Source of the DNA: Streptomyces sp. NBC_00154
Lineage (GTDB): Bacteria; Actinomycetota; Actinomycetes; Streptomycetales; Streptomycetaceae
Direction: 5' to 3'
Assembly (NCBI RefSeq): GCF_026342835.1
Contig: NZ_JAPEMI010000001.1
Coordinates: 5,772,501 to 5,836,500 of the forward strand
Length of the DNA stretch: 64,000 nucleotides
Shown: positions 33,212 to 40,993 of the stretch, one piece after another
Layout of the letters: each line of letters starts with the position of its first letter
Position numbering within the stretch: position 1 is the stretch's first letter
Made by a program: the position numbers and the translations under genes
The notes under the pieces: generated by a model
Seen by the model: the letters and a program-made list of their open reading frames with translations, nothing else
The model's database searches: none
What the model was told of the DNA's origin: nothing

Positions 33212-34368
33212 AGATCGGCATCGTCTGCCCGTACTCCTGGGACGTACCGGGCGGTGTGCAGTTCCACATCCGCGACCTGGCCGAGCACCTGATCCGCCTC
33301 GGCCACCAGGTGTCGGTGCTGGCCCCCGCCGACGACGAGACGCCGCTGCCGCCGTACGTGGTGTCGGCGGGCCGGGCCGTGCCCGTCCCGTACAACGGCT
33401 CCGTCGCCCGGCTGAACTTCGGATTCCTCTCCGCTGCGCGGGTGCGCCGCTGGCTGCACGACGGCACCTTCGACGTGATCCACATCCATGAGCCGACCTC
33501 GCCGTCGCTGGGGCTGCTCGCCTGCTGGGCCGCGCAGGGGCCGATCGTCGCCACGTTCCACACCTCCAATCCGCGCTCCCGGGCGATGATCGCCGCGTAC
33601 CCGATCCTGCAGCCCGCGTTGGAGAAGATCAGCGCGCGCATCGCGGTGAGCGAGTATGCGCGCCGGACCCTGGTCGAGCACCTCGGCGGCGACGCGGTGG
33701 TCATTCCGAACGGGGTCGATATCGGCTTCTTCGACAAGGCCGAGCCAAAACCCGAGTGGCAGGGCGGGACGATCGGCTTCATCGGGCGCATCGACGAGCC
33801 GCGCAAGGGCCTGCCCGTCCTGATGAGGGCACTGCCCGCGATCCTCGCCGCCCGCCCGGACACCAGGCTGCTGGTGGCGGGCCGGGGCGACGAGGAGGAG
33901 GCCGTCGCCTCGCTGCCGGAGGAGATGCGCGAGCGCGTCGAATTCCTCGGCATGGTGAGCGACGAGGACAAGGCACGGCTGCTGCGCAGTGTCGATGTGT
34001 ACGTGGCCCCCAACACGGGCGGCGAGAGCTTCGGGATCATTCTGGTCGAGGCGATGTCGGCGGGCGCACCGGTCCTCGCCAGCGATCTGGATGCGTTCGC
34101 CCAGGTGCTGGACCTGGGCGCGGCGGGCGAGCTGTTCGCCAACGAGGACGCGGACGCGCTGGCGGCGGCGGCGATCCGGCTGCTCGGCGATCCCGCGCGG
34201 CGCGCGGAGCTGAGTGAACGGGGCAGCGCGCATGTGCGGCGGTTCGACTGGTCGACGGTGGCGGCGGACATCCTCGCGGTGTACGAGACGGTGACGGACG
34301 GGGCCGCATCGGTGGCGACGGACGAACGCACCGGGCTGCGGGCCCGGTTCGGCCTGGCCCGCCCCTGA
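33208..34368 (+). CDS. pimA: Phosphatidylinositol mannosyltransferase (PimA-like)
   Basis: 386 residues, GTG overlapping the upstream stop. GT4 glycosyltransferase: N-terminal domain MKIGIVCPYSWDVPGGVQFH, HIHEPTSPS in the middle, and the C-terminal nucleotide-sugar domain with VIPNGVDIGFF, GFIGRIDEPRKGLPVL and ESFGIILVEAMSAGAPVLAS containing the EX7E signature. With its two neighbours it makes phosphatidylinositol mannosides by adding mannose from GDP-mannose to phosphatidylinositol on the inner face of the membrane. Operon order pgsA-acyltransferase-pimA is well known in actinobacteria. Confidence 0.9.
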   Translation: MKIGIVCPYSWDVPGGVQFHIRDLAEHLIRLGHQVSVLAPADDETPLPPYVVSAGRAVPVPYNGSVARLNFGFLSAARVRRWLHDGTFDVIHIHEPTSPSLGLLACWAAQGPIVATFHTSNPRSRAMIAAYPILQPALEKISARIAVSEYARRTLVEHLGGDAVVIPNGVDIGFFDKAEPKPEWQGGTIGFIGRIDEPRKGLPVLMRALPAILAARPDTRLLVAGRGDEEEAVASLPEEMRERVEFLGMVSDEDKARLLRSVDVYVAPNTGGESFGIILVEAMSAGAPVLASDLDAFAQVLDLGAAGELFANEDADALAAAAIRLLGDPARRAELSERGSAHVRRFDWSTVAADILAVYETVTDGAASVATDERTGLRARFGLARP

Positions 34369-34582
34369 GGCCGGATGCTCCGGCTCCGTGCCGGCCGCAC
34401 CGGGGCGGTCCGGGCTCCGTGCGGTCCGGCTCGGGGCCGTGCAGCTCAGGGTCCGCCATCTCGGGTCCGTCCGTCCCGGGCCCGACCGGCGCGTTCGATG
34501 ACCTGGGGCCGGAGCTGCTTCCCGGGCAGGGGCGCGGGCCGGAGGGCCGGGCCGCGCGCGCCCGACGGTAGCCTTGCGGCCC

Positions 34583-35128
34583 GTGACCGAAACCCTCATC
34601 TGGATCGCCGTCGCGCTCGTCGCGATCGGCCTGTACCTCAGCTGGACCGCCGGACGGCTGGACCGGCTGCACACGCGGATCGACGCCGCCCGCGCCGCCC
34701 TCGACGCACAACTGCTGCGCCGTGCCTCGGTCACCCAGGAACTGGCCACGTCCGGCGTCCTCGACCCGGCCGCGTCCATCGTGCTGTACGAGGCCGCGCA
34801 CGCGGCCCGGCAGTCGGAGGAGGAGCACCGCGAGGTCGCGGAGAGCGAGCTCAGCACCGCGCTGCGGGCGGTGTTCGGCGAGCCGGCCCAGGTGGAGGCC
34901 GTGAAGGAGATCCCCGGCGGCGAGGAGGCCGCGTCCGAGCTGGCCGCAGCCGTGCGACGGGTCCCGATGGCGCGGCGGTTCCACAACGACGCGGTGCGTG
35001 CGGCGCGTGCGCTGCGCAGGCACCGCACGGTGCGCTGGTTCCGGCTGGCCGGACACGCGCCGTTCCCCTTGGCCTTCGAGATGGACGACGAGCCCCCGGT
35101 CGCGCTGGCGGACCGGCCGGGCAGCTGA
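34583..35128 (+). CDS. LemA-like / hypothetical signal-anchored protein (181 aa)
   Basis: GTG 34583. An N-terminal hydrophobic anchor (LIWIAVALVAIGLYLSW, about 4-21) leads to a helical region RLDRLHTRIDAARAALDAQLLRRASVTQEL, which resembles the helix-rich LemA pattern (…D.QL.RR…) that begins similar proteins; the rest is helical with Arg/Ala repeats. Function unknown. It follows the PIM operon by 214 bases of C/G-rich spacer and precedes pdxS, without clear operon membership. Hairpin at 35181-35211 ends it. Confidence 0.6.
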   Translation: MTETLIWIAVALVAIGLYLSWTAGRLDRLHTRIDAARAALDAQLLRRASVTQELATSGVLDPAASIVLYEAAHAARQSEEEHREVAESELSTALRAVFGEPAQVEAVKEIPGGEEAASELAAAVRRVPMARRFHNDAVRAARALRRHRTVRWFRLAGHAPFPLAFEMDDEPPVALADRPGS

Positions 35129-35180
35129 CATGTGAACGGCCGTCACCGGGCCCCGTACGCGGCCGCCCAGCCCCCCGTAC

Positions 35181-35211
35181 GGCAGGCCTGTACGTCCCGC
35201 ACAGGCCTGCC
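35181..35211 (+). terminator. Hairpin terminator before pdxS
   Basis: An 11-bp perfect stem GGCAGGCCTGT / ACAGGCCTGCC with a nine-base loop, 52 bases after the LemA-like stop. The rest of the 263-base gap up to pdxS holds its promoter; nothing else is visible. Confidence 0.6.
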
Positions 35212-35391
35212 ACTCGCGCTGAGCGGGGCCCACGCTCTGCTCCGCCGCAGGGCGCGCCGTTCGTCCCGTACGCGGCCGTACGCCGCCAAAACGATCCACC
35301 GGCCTGCCATTGGCCCTTGCTGTGGACTGGTTCCGAGGAGTTTGCTCAGCAGAGCACCATCAGCATCTTTTTCTCCGAGTGAGGTCGATCC

Positions 35392-36312
35392 GTGTCCACG
35401 CTTCCCACCACCCCGCAGTCCACCGACTCCCCGGCGACCGGCACCGCGCGCGTCAAGCGCGGCATGGCCGAGCAGCTCAAGGGCGGCGTGATCATGGACG
35501 TCGTCAACGCCGAGCAGGCGAAGATCGCCGAGGACGCGGGCGCCGTGGCCGTCATGGCCCTCGAGCGGGTGCCCGCCGACATCCGCAAGGACGGCGGCGT
35601 GGCCCGGATGTCCGACCCGAACATGATCGAAGAGATCATCGAGGCCGTCTCCATCCCGGTGATGGCGAAGTCCCGTATCGGCCACTTCGTCGAGGCCCAG
35701 GTCCTCCAGTCCCTCGGCGTCGACTACATCGACGAGTCCGAGGTCCTCACCCCGGCCGACGAGGTCAACCACAGCGACAAGTTCGCCTTCACCACGCCGT
35801 TCGTCTGTGGCGCCACCAACCTGGGCGAGGCGCTGCGCCGCATCGCCGAGGGTGCGGCCATGATCCGCTCGAAGGGCGAGGCCGGCACCGGCAACGTCGT
35901 CGAGGCGGTCCGCCACCTGCGCCAGATCAAGAACGAGATCGCCCGGCTGCGCGGCTACGACAACAACGAGCTGTACGCCGCAGCCAAGGAGCTCCGCGCC
36001 CCGTACGAGCTGGTCAAGGAGGTCGCCGAGCTCGGCAAGCTGCCCGTCGTCCTGTTCTCCGCGGGTGGCGTCGCCACCCCGGCCGACGCCGCGCTGATGC
36101 GCCAGCTCGGCGCCGAGGGCGTCTTCGTCGGCTCCGGCATCTTCAAGTCCGGCGACCCGGCCAAGCGCGCCGCCGCCATCGTGAAGGCCACCACCTTCTA
36201 CGACGACCCGAAGATCATCGCGGATGCCTCCCGCAACCTGGGCGAGGCCATGGTCGGCATCAACTGCGACACGCTGCCCGAGACCGAGCGCTACGCCAAC
36301 CGCGGCTGGTAG
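35392..36312 (+). CDS. pdxS: Pyridoxal 5'-phosphate synthase, PdxS subunit
   Basis: 306 residues from GTG 35392. PdxS/SNZ family: FVEAQVLQSLGVDYIDESEVLTPADE, HSDKFAFTTPFVCGATNLGEALRR, GNVVEAVRHLRQI and the characteristic C-terminal FSAGGVATPADAALMRQLGAEGVFVGSGIFKSGDPAKRA are all present. With PdxT it builds pyridoxal phosphate from ribose 5-phosphate, glyceraldehyde 3-phosphate and ammonia. pdxT starts six bases after its stop, so the two are one unit. Confidence 0.97.
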   Translation: MSTLPTTPQSTDSPATGTARVKRGMAEQLKGGVIMDVVNAEQAKIAEDAGAVAVMALERVPADIRKDGGVARMSDPNMIEEIIEAVSIPVMAKSRIGHFVEAQVLQSLGVDYIDESEVLTPADEVNHSDKFAFTTPFVCGATNLGEALRRIAEGAAMIRSKGEAGTGNVVEAVRHLRQIKNEIARLRGYDNNELYAAAKELRAPYELVKEVAELGKLPVVLFSAGGVATPADAALMRQLGAEGVFVGSGIFKSGDPAKRAAAIVKATTFYDDPKIIADASRNLGEAMVGINCDTLPETERYANRGW

Positions 36313-36318
36313 TCACTG

Positions 36319-36912
36319 ATGAGCGACACCCCTGTGATCGGAGTCCTGGCTCTTCAGGGCGACGTACGGGAGCACCTGATCGCCCTGGCCTCGGCTGATG
36401 CCCTGGCCAGGCCGATCCGGCGCCCCGAGGAGCTCGCCGAGGTCGACGGTCTCGTCATCCCCGGCGGCGAGTCCACCACCATGTCCAAGCTGGCCGTCCT
36501 GTTCGGCATGCTGGAACCGCTGCGCGAGCGGGTACGCGCCGGAATGCCGGTCTACGGCACCTGCGCGGGAATGATCCTGCTGGCGGACAAGATCCTCGAC
36601 CCGCGTTCGGGCCAGGAGACCGTCGGCGGCATCGACATGATCGTGCGACGTAACGCGTTCGGGCGGCAGAACGAGTCCTTCGAGGCGGCCGTCGAGGTCA
36701 CCGGAATCGACGGCGGTCCGGTCGAGGGCGTCTTCATACGGGCCCCCTGGGTGGAATCGGTCGGCGCACAGGCCCAGGTCGTGGCCGAGCACGGCGGTCA
36801 CATCGTCGCCGTACGGCAGGGAAACGCCCTGGCGACGTCATTTCACCCGGAACTGACCGGGGACCACCGAGTTCACGCGCTCTTCGTCGACATGGTGCGC
36901 GCAGTCCGATGA
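36319..36912 (+). CDS. pdxT: PdxT glutamine amidotransferase subunit of PLP synthase
   Basis: 197 residues. Class I glutaminase triad: C82 in YGTCAGMIL, H176 and E178 in SFHPELTG; the GGESTTMSKLA signature (49-59) is that of PdxT/SNO. It supplies ammonia from glutamine to PdxS. Six-base spacing from pdxS and the 62-base gap to the YebC gene fit a vitamin B6 operon that may continue into the repair block. Confidence 0.95.
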   Translation: MSDTPVIGVLALQGDVREHLIALASADALARPIRRPEELAEVDGLVIPGGESTTMSKLAVLFGMLEPLRERVRAGMPVYGTCAGMILLADKILDPRSGQETVGGIDMIVRRNAFGRQNESFEAAVEVTGIDGGPVEGVFIRAPWVESVGAQAQVVAEHGGHIVAVRQGNALATSFHPELTGDHRVHALFVDMVRAVR

Positions 36913-36974
36913 CTCGATCCCGGTAGGATCTCTCGGGTTCGTTAAGAAATTGGTGACGCGAAGGAGACAGGCAG

Positions 36975-37727
36975 ATGTCCGGCCACTCTAAATGGGCTAC
37001 GACGAAGCACAAGAAGGCCGTGATTGACGCCAAGCGCGGCAAGCTCTTCGCGAAGCTGATCAAGAACATCGAGGTCGCGGCCCGCACCGGTGGTGTGGAC
37101 CCCGAGGGCAACCCGACCCTCGTCGACGCGATCCAGAAGGCCAAGAAGAGCTCCGTCCCGAACAAGAACATCGACTCCGCGGTCAAGCGCGGTGGCGGTC
37201 TCGAAGCGGGCGGCGTCGACTACCAGACGATCATGTACGAGGGTTACGGCCCGAACGGTGTCGCGGTGCTCATCGAGTGCCTCACCGACAACCGCAACCG
37301 TGCCGCCTCCGACGTGCGGGTCGCGATGACCCGCAACGGCGGTTCGATGGCCGACCCGGGTTCGGTCTCGTACCTCTTCAACCGCAAGGGCGTCGTCATC
37401 GTCCCCAAGGGCGAGCTGACCGAGGACGAGGTCCTCGGTGCGGTGCTCGACGCGGGCGCCGAGGAGGTCAACGACCTCGGTGAGTCCTACGAGGTCGTCA
37501 GCGAGGCCACCGACATGGTCGCGGTCCGTACCGCGCTCCAGCAGGCCGGCATCGACTACGACTCCGCCGAGGCCAACTTCCTGCCCACCATGCAGGTCGA
37601 GCTGGACGAAGAAGGCGCACGCAAGATCTTCAAGCTGATCGACGCGCTGGAGGACAGCGACGACGTGCAGAACGTCTTCGCCAACTTCGACGTCTCGGAC
37701 GAGGTCATGGAGAAGGTCGACGCCTGA
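36975..37727 (+). CDS. YebC/PmpR-family transcriptional regulator or translation factor
   Basis: 250 residues. The N-terminal MSGHSKWATTKHKKAVIDAKRGKLFAKLIKNIEVAAR, the YEGYGPNGVAVLIECLTDNRNRAASDVR block and the C-terminal acidic part are typical of the YebC family. In several bacteria this gene precedes ruvC; members have been described as DNA-binding regulators of ruv and quorum genes and, more recently, as factors relieving ribosome stalling. Here it lies upstream of ruvC but a hairpin at 37752-37784 separates them. Confidence 0.92.
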   Translation: MSGHSKWATTKHKKAVIDAKRGKLFAKLIKNIEVAARTGGVDPEGNPTLVDAIQKAKKSSVPNKNIDSAVKRGGGLEAGGVDYQTIMYEGYGPNGVAVLIECLTDNRNRAASDVRVAMTRNGGSMADPGSVSYLFNRKGVVIVPKGELTEDEVLGAVLDAGAEEVNDLGESYEVVSEATDMVAVRTALQQAGIDYDSAEANFLPTMQVELDEEGARKIFKLIDALEDSDDVQNVFANFDVSDEVMEKVDA

Positions 37728-37751
37728 GGCGCACTCAGCACAGCCTTCAGC

Positions 37752-37784
37752 ACGGGCCGGCGGGGACACACCCCGTCGGCCCGT
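37752..37784 (+). terminator. Hairpin between yebC and ruvC
   Basis: Stem ACGGGCCGGCGGGG with CCCCGTCGGCCCGT (one G:U pair) around an ACACA loop. It reduces read-through from yebC; ruvC is likely to have its own promoter. Confidence 0.65.
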
Positions 37785-37848
37785 CGCATTGTCAGTGCGA
37801 GCCGATAGCCTGCGGGAACAGTTGACCGATCGGCAGAGGGGGCGCTTC

Positions 37849-38421
37849 ATGCGGGTACTGGGCGTGGACCCGGGGCTGACCCGGTGCGGCGTCGGCGTCG
37901 TCGAAGGCGTCGCGGGCCGCCCCCTGACGATGCTCGGGGTCGGCGTCGTGCGCACCCCGGCCGACGCGGAGCTCGGCCACCGGCTGGTCGCCATCGAGCG
38001 AGGCATCGAGGAGTGGCTGGACGAGCACCGTCCCGAATTCGTAGCCGTGGAGCGGGTGTTCAGCCAGCACAACGTCCGTACGGTGATGGGCACCGCCCAG
38101 GTCAGTGCGGTCGCCATGCTCTGCGCCTCCCGTCGCGGCATCCCCGTCGCCCTGCACACCCCCAGCGAGGTCAAGGCCGCCGTCACCGGCAGCGGCCGCG
38201 CCGACAAGGCACAGGTCGGCGCGATGGTCACCCGGCTGCTGAGGCTCGACGCCCCGCCGAAGCCGGCCGACGCCGCCGACGCGCTGGCCCTCGCCATCTG
38301 CCACATATGGCGGGCCCCGGCCGTCAACCGCCTCCAGCAGGCACATGCGGCCGCCGCCGCGGCCCGCACCCCGCGCGTTCCCCGTACCCCCGCAGTTCCC
38401 GTCCGGAAGGTCCCCCGATGA
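37849..38421 (+). CDS. ruvC: Holliday junction endonuclease RuvC
   Basis: 190 residues from ATG 37849 (GAGGGGGCG upstream). RNase H-like fold with the four catalytic acids D7, E68, D141 and D144 in place. It cuts Holliday junctions made during recombination, with RuvAB. ATGA overlap with ruvA. A long Ala/Pro-rich C-terminal tail follows the nuclease core. An upstream in-frame start at 37789 lacks a ribosome site. Confidence 0.95.
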   Translation: MRVLGVDPGLTRCGVGVVEGVAGRPLTMLGVGVVRTPADAELGHRLVAIERGIEEWLDEHRPEFVAVERVFSQHNVRTVMGTAQVSAVAMLCASRRGIPVALHTPSEVKAAVTGSGRADKAQVGAMVTRLLRLDAPPKPADAADALALAICHIWRAPAVNRLQQAHAAAAAARTPRVPRTPAVPVRKVPR

Positions 38422-39044
38422 TCGCCTTCGTCAGCGGCCCCGTCGCCGCACTCGCCCCGACCACGGCCGTGATCGAGGTCGGTGGCATCGGCATGGCCGT
38501 CCAGTGCAGCCCGCACACCCTTGCCGACCTGCGGATCGGTCAGGAGGCCAGGCTGGCCACCTCGCTCGTCGTGCGGGAGGACTCGCTGACGCTCTACGGC
38601 TTCGCCGACGACGACCAGCGGCAGGTCTTCGAGCTCCTGCAGACCGCCAGCGGCGTCGGCCCGAGGCTCGCCCAGGCGATGCTGGCCGTGCACAGCCCGG
38701 ACGCCCTGCGCCTCGCCGTCTCCGCCGGCGACGAGAAGGCGCTCACCGCTGTCCCCGGCATCGGCAAGAAGGGCGCGCAGAAACTCCTGCTCGAACTGAA
38801 GGACAGGCTCGGCGAGCCCGTCGGCGCCCACATCGGCCGGCAGGGCGTCGGCACCGCCGTCTCCTCCTCCTGGCGCGACCAGCTGCAGGCCGCCCTGATC
38901 GGCCTCGGCTACGCGAGCCGTGAGGCCGACGAGGCGGTCTCCGCCGTTGCCCCGCAGGCCGAGGCCGCCCTCGCGGAGGGCGCCCAGCCGCCCGTACCGC
39001 AACTGCTGCGCGCCGCACTGCAGACGCTCAACCGCGCACGCTGA
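38418..39044 (+). CDS. ruvA: Holliday junction DNA helicase subunit RuvA
   Basis: 208 residues, ATG overlapping the ruvC stop. N-terminal OB domain (MIAFVSGPVAALAPTTAVIEVGGIGMAV), the two helix-hairpin-helix motifs around ASGVGPRLAQAMLAVHSP and VPGIGKKGAQKLLLELKD, and the C-terminal domain (RDQLQAALIGLGYASREADEAV) that contacts RuvB. Binds and holds Holliday junctions for RuvB-driven migration. ruvB follows 71 bases later, with no terminator seen. Confidence 0.95.
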   Translation: MIAFVSGPVAALAPTTAVIEVGGIGMAVQCSPHTLADLRIGQEARLATSLVVREDSLTLYGFADDDQRQVFELLQTASGVGPRLAQAMLAVHSPDALRLAVSAGDEKALTAVPGIGKKGAQKLLLELKDRLGEPVGAHIGRQGVGTAVSSSWRDQLQAALIGLGYASREADEAVSAVAPQAEAALAEGAQPPVPQLLRAALQTLNRAR

Positions 39045-39115
39045 CCGGACGCGACACCCCGACGCACGGGCATCGCACGGCCCGGCACCGAAACACCCGA
39101 GGCGGGACTGACCGA

Positions 39116-40177
39116 ATGAACTGGGACGACACCGGACCCGACACCGACGAGCGCCTCGTCGACGCAGGCGCGGACGGCGAGGACACCGCGGTCGAAGCCG
39201 CGCTGCGGCCGAAGGACCTCGACGAGTTCGTCGGCCAGGAGAAGGTGCGCGAACAGCTCGACCTGGTCCTGAAGGCGGCCCTTGCCCGCGGCGCCACCGC
39301 CGACCACGTCCTGCTCTCCGGTGCCCCCGGCCTCGGCAAGACCACCCTCTCCATGATCATCGCCGCCGAGATGGGCGCCCCGATCCGGATCACCTCCGGT
39401 CCCGCCATCCAGCACGCGGGCGATCTCGCCGCGATCCTCTCCTCCCTCCAGGAAGGCGAGGTCCTCTTCCTCGACGAGATCCACCGCATGTCACGGCCCG
39501 CCGAAGAGATGCTCTACATGGCGATGGAGGACTTCCGGGTCGACGTCATCGTCGGCAAGGGCCCCGGCGCCACGGCCATCCCGCTGGAGCTGCCGCCCTT
39601 CACCCTGGTCGGCGCCACCACCCGGGCCGGACTCCTGCCGCCCCCGCTGCGCGACCGCTTCGGCTTCACCGGCCACATGGAGTTCTACGCCCCCGCCGAA
39701 CTGGAACGCGTCATCCACCGCTCGGCCCGCCTCCTCGACGTTGCGATAGACGCCGACGGCGCCGCCGAGATCGCCGGCCGCTCCCGCGGTACGCCCCGTA
39801 TCGCCAACCGGCTGCTACGCCGCGTCCGCGACTATGCCCAGGTCAAGGGGGACGGCCGGATCGACCGCACCGTCGCCGCCGCGGCACTCAGGGTGTACGA
39901 GGTCGACGCCAGGGGCCTGGACCGGCTGGACCGGGCGGTGCTCGGCGCGCTGCTGAAGCTCTTCGGCGGCGGCCCGGTGGGCCTGTCCACCCTCGCAGTG
40001 GCCGTGGGGGAGGAGCGCGAGACGGTCGAGGAGGTCGCGGAGCCCTTCCTGGTACGGGAAGGTCTGCTGGCCAGGACGCCGAGGGGCCGGGTCGCCACCC
40101 CGGCGGCCTGGGCCCATCTGGGTCTCGTCCCCCCGTCCCACGGTGGAAAAGGACAACAGGGTCTTTTTGGGGCGTGA
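39116..40177 (+). CDS. ruvB: Holliday junction branch migration ATPase RuvB
   Basis: 353 residues. AAA+ helicase: Walker A GAPGLGKTT at 69-77, DEIHR at 120-124, sensor regions PPPLRDRFGFTGHMEFY and LLRRVRDYAQVKGDGRID, and the C-terminal winged-helix DNA-binding domain. It pumps DNA through the RuvA-bound junction. It completes a ruvCAB operon; only 165 bases separate it from yajC, so the repair and export genes may be partly co-transcribed. Confidence 0.96.
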   Translation: MNWDDTGPDTDERLVDAGADGEDTAVEAALRPKDLDEFVGQEKVREQLDLVLKAALARGATADHVLLSGAPGLGKTTLSMIIAAEMGAPIRITSGPAIQHAGDLAAILSSLQEGEVLFLDEIHRMSRPAEEMLYMAMEDFRVDVIVGKGPGATAIPLELPPFTLVGATTRAGLLPPPLRDRFGFTGHMEFYAPAELERVIHRSARLLDVAIDADGAAEIAGRSRGTPRIANRLLRRVRDYAQVKGDGRIDRTVAAAALRVYEVDARGLDRLDRAVLGALLKLFGGGPVGLSTLAVAVGEERETVEEVAEPFLVREGLLARTPRGRVATPAAWAHLGLVPPSHGGKGQQGLFGA

Positions 40178-40342
40178 TGCGTCACAGGTTGGCCCAGATC
40201 AGGAACCGCGGTGCCATGCTGGGCGTTGTTCCATCGATGCGGACTCGCTTAGACTCCGCCGATGCCGTCCGTACAGGGCGGCGTGCCCACCCCCGTAGAT
40301 CAGGCCGCATTTCAGCGCGGTCGTGCGAAGGAAACTCGTCCC

Positions 40343-40846
40343 GTGAATCCCGTGACTCTCCTCCCCTTCATCGTGCTCATCGGGGCCATGTTCCTGATGA
40401 CCCGGTCCGCCAAGAAGAAGCAGGCTGCCGCCGCGCAGATGCGCAACGACATGCAGCCCGGCACCGGCGTCCGGACGATCGGGGGCATGTACGCCACCGT
40501 CAAGGAGCTGCACGACGACACGGTTGTCCTTGAGGTCGCCCCCGGCGTCCACGCCATCTACGCCAAGAACGCCATCGGCGCCGTCCTCGACGACGCGGAG
40601 TACAACCGGATCGTCCACGGTGACGGCGACGACATCGACGGCGCGATCGTGCCGGACGACGCCTCCTCGCTGACCGAGGCGACCGGCTCCGACGAGCACG
40701 TCGAGGCCGACGCGGACGACGACTCCTCGGACAACGCCAAGATCGACCTGGGCAAGAAGGCCGAGGCCGACGACGTCGAGCCGAAGGCCGAGCCGAAGGA
40801 CGTGAAGGCCGATGAGAAGGCCGACGGCGAGGCCGACGCGAAGTAG
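40343..40846 (+). CDS. yajC: Preprotein translocase accessory subunit YajC
   Basis: 167 residues from GTG 40343 with GAAGGAAA upstream. One membrane helix (NPVTLLPFIVLIGAMFLMTR) then the soluble YajC fold (MQPGTGVRTIGGMYATVKELHDDTVVLEVAPGVHAIYAKNAIG). A long acidic, Asp/Glu/Lys-rich C-terminal tail exceeds the usual length of about 110 residues and is common in Streptomyces. It binds the SecDF-YajC complex that assists SecYEG. secD begins 147 bases downstream. Confidence 0.9.
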   Translation: MNPVTLLPFIVLIGAMFLMTRSAKKKQAAAAQMRNDMQPGTGVRTIGGMYATVKELHDDTVVLEVAPGVHAIYAKNAIGAVLDDAEYNRIVHGDGDDIDGAIVPDDASSLTEATGSDEHVEADADDDSSDNAKIDLGKKAEADDVEPKAEPKDVKADEKADGEADAK

Positions 40847-40993
40847 GGCATGACCCGGGGGATGCTGTGAGCCTACCGGCGTCCGGCATCCCCCGGAACG
40901 TGCGGTCTTCTGCGGGGGCAGGTCCCCACAACACTTCGTGGCCGCTCGGGCGCGTACCCGGCGCGGGGCGGTTGGACAGGGAGAAACGAGAAG

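Noticed and set aside
34369..34582. Repeat-rich spacer with GGCTCCGTGC-like units as a functional RNA
   Set aside because: The units are irregular and explained by GC-rich composition; no consistent fold could be identified by eye.
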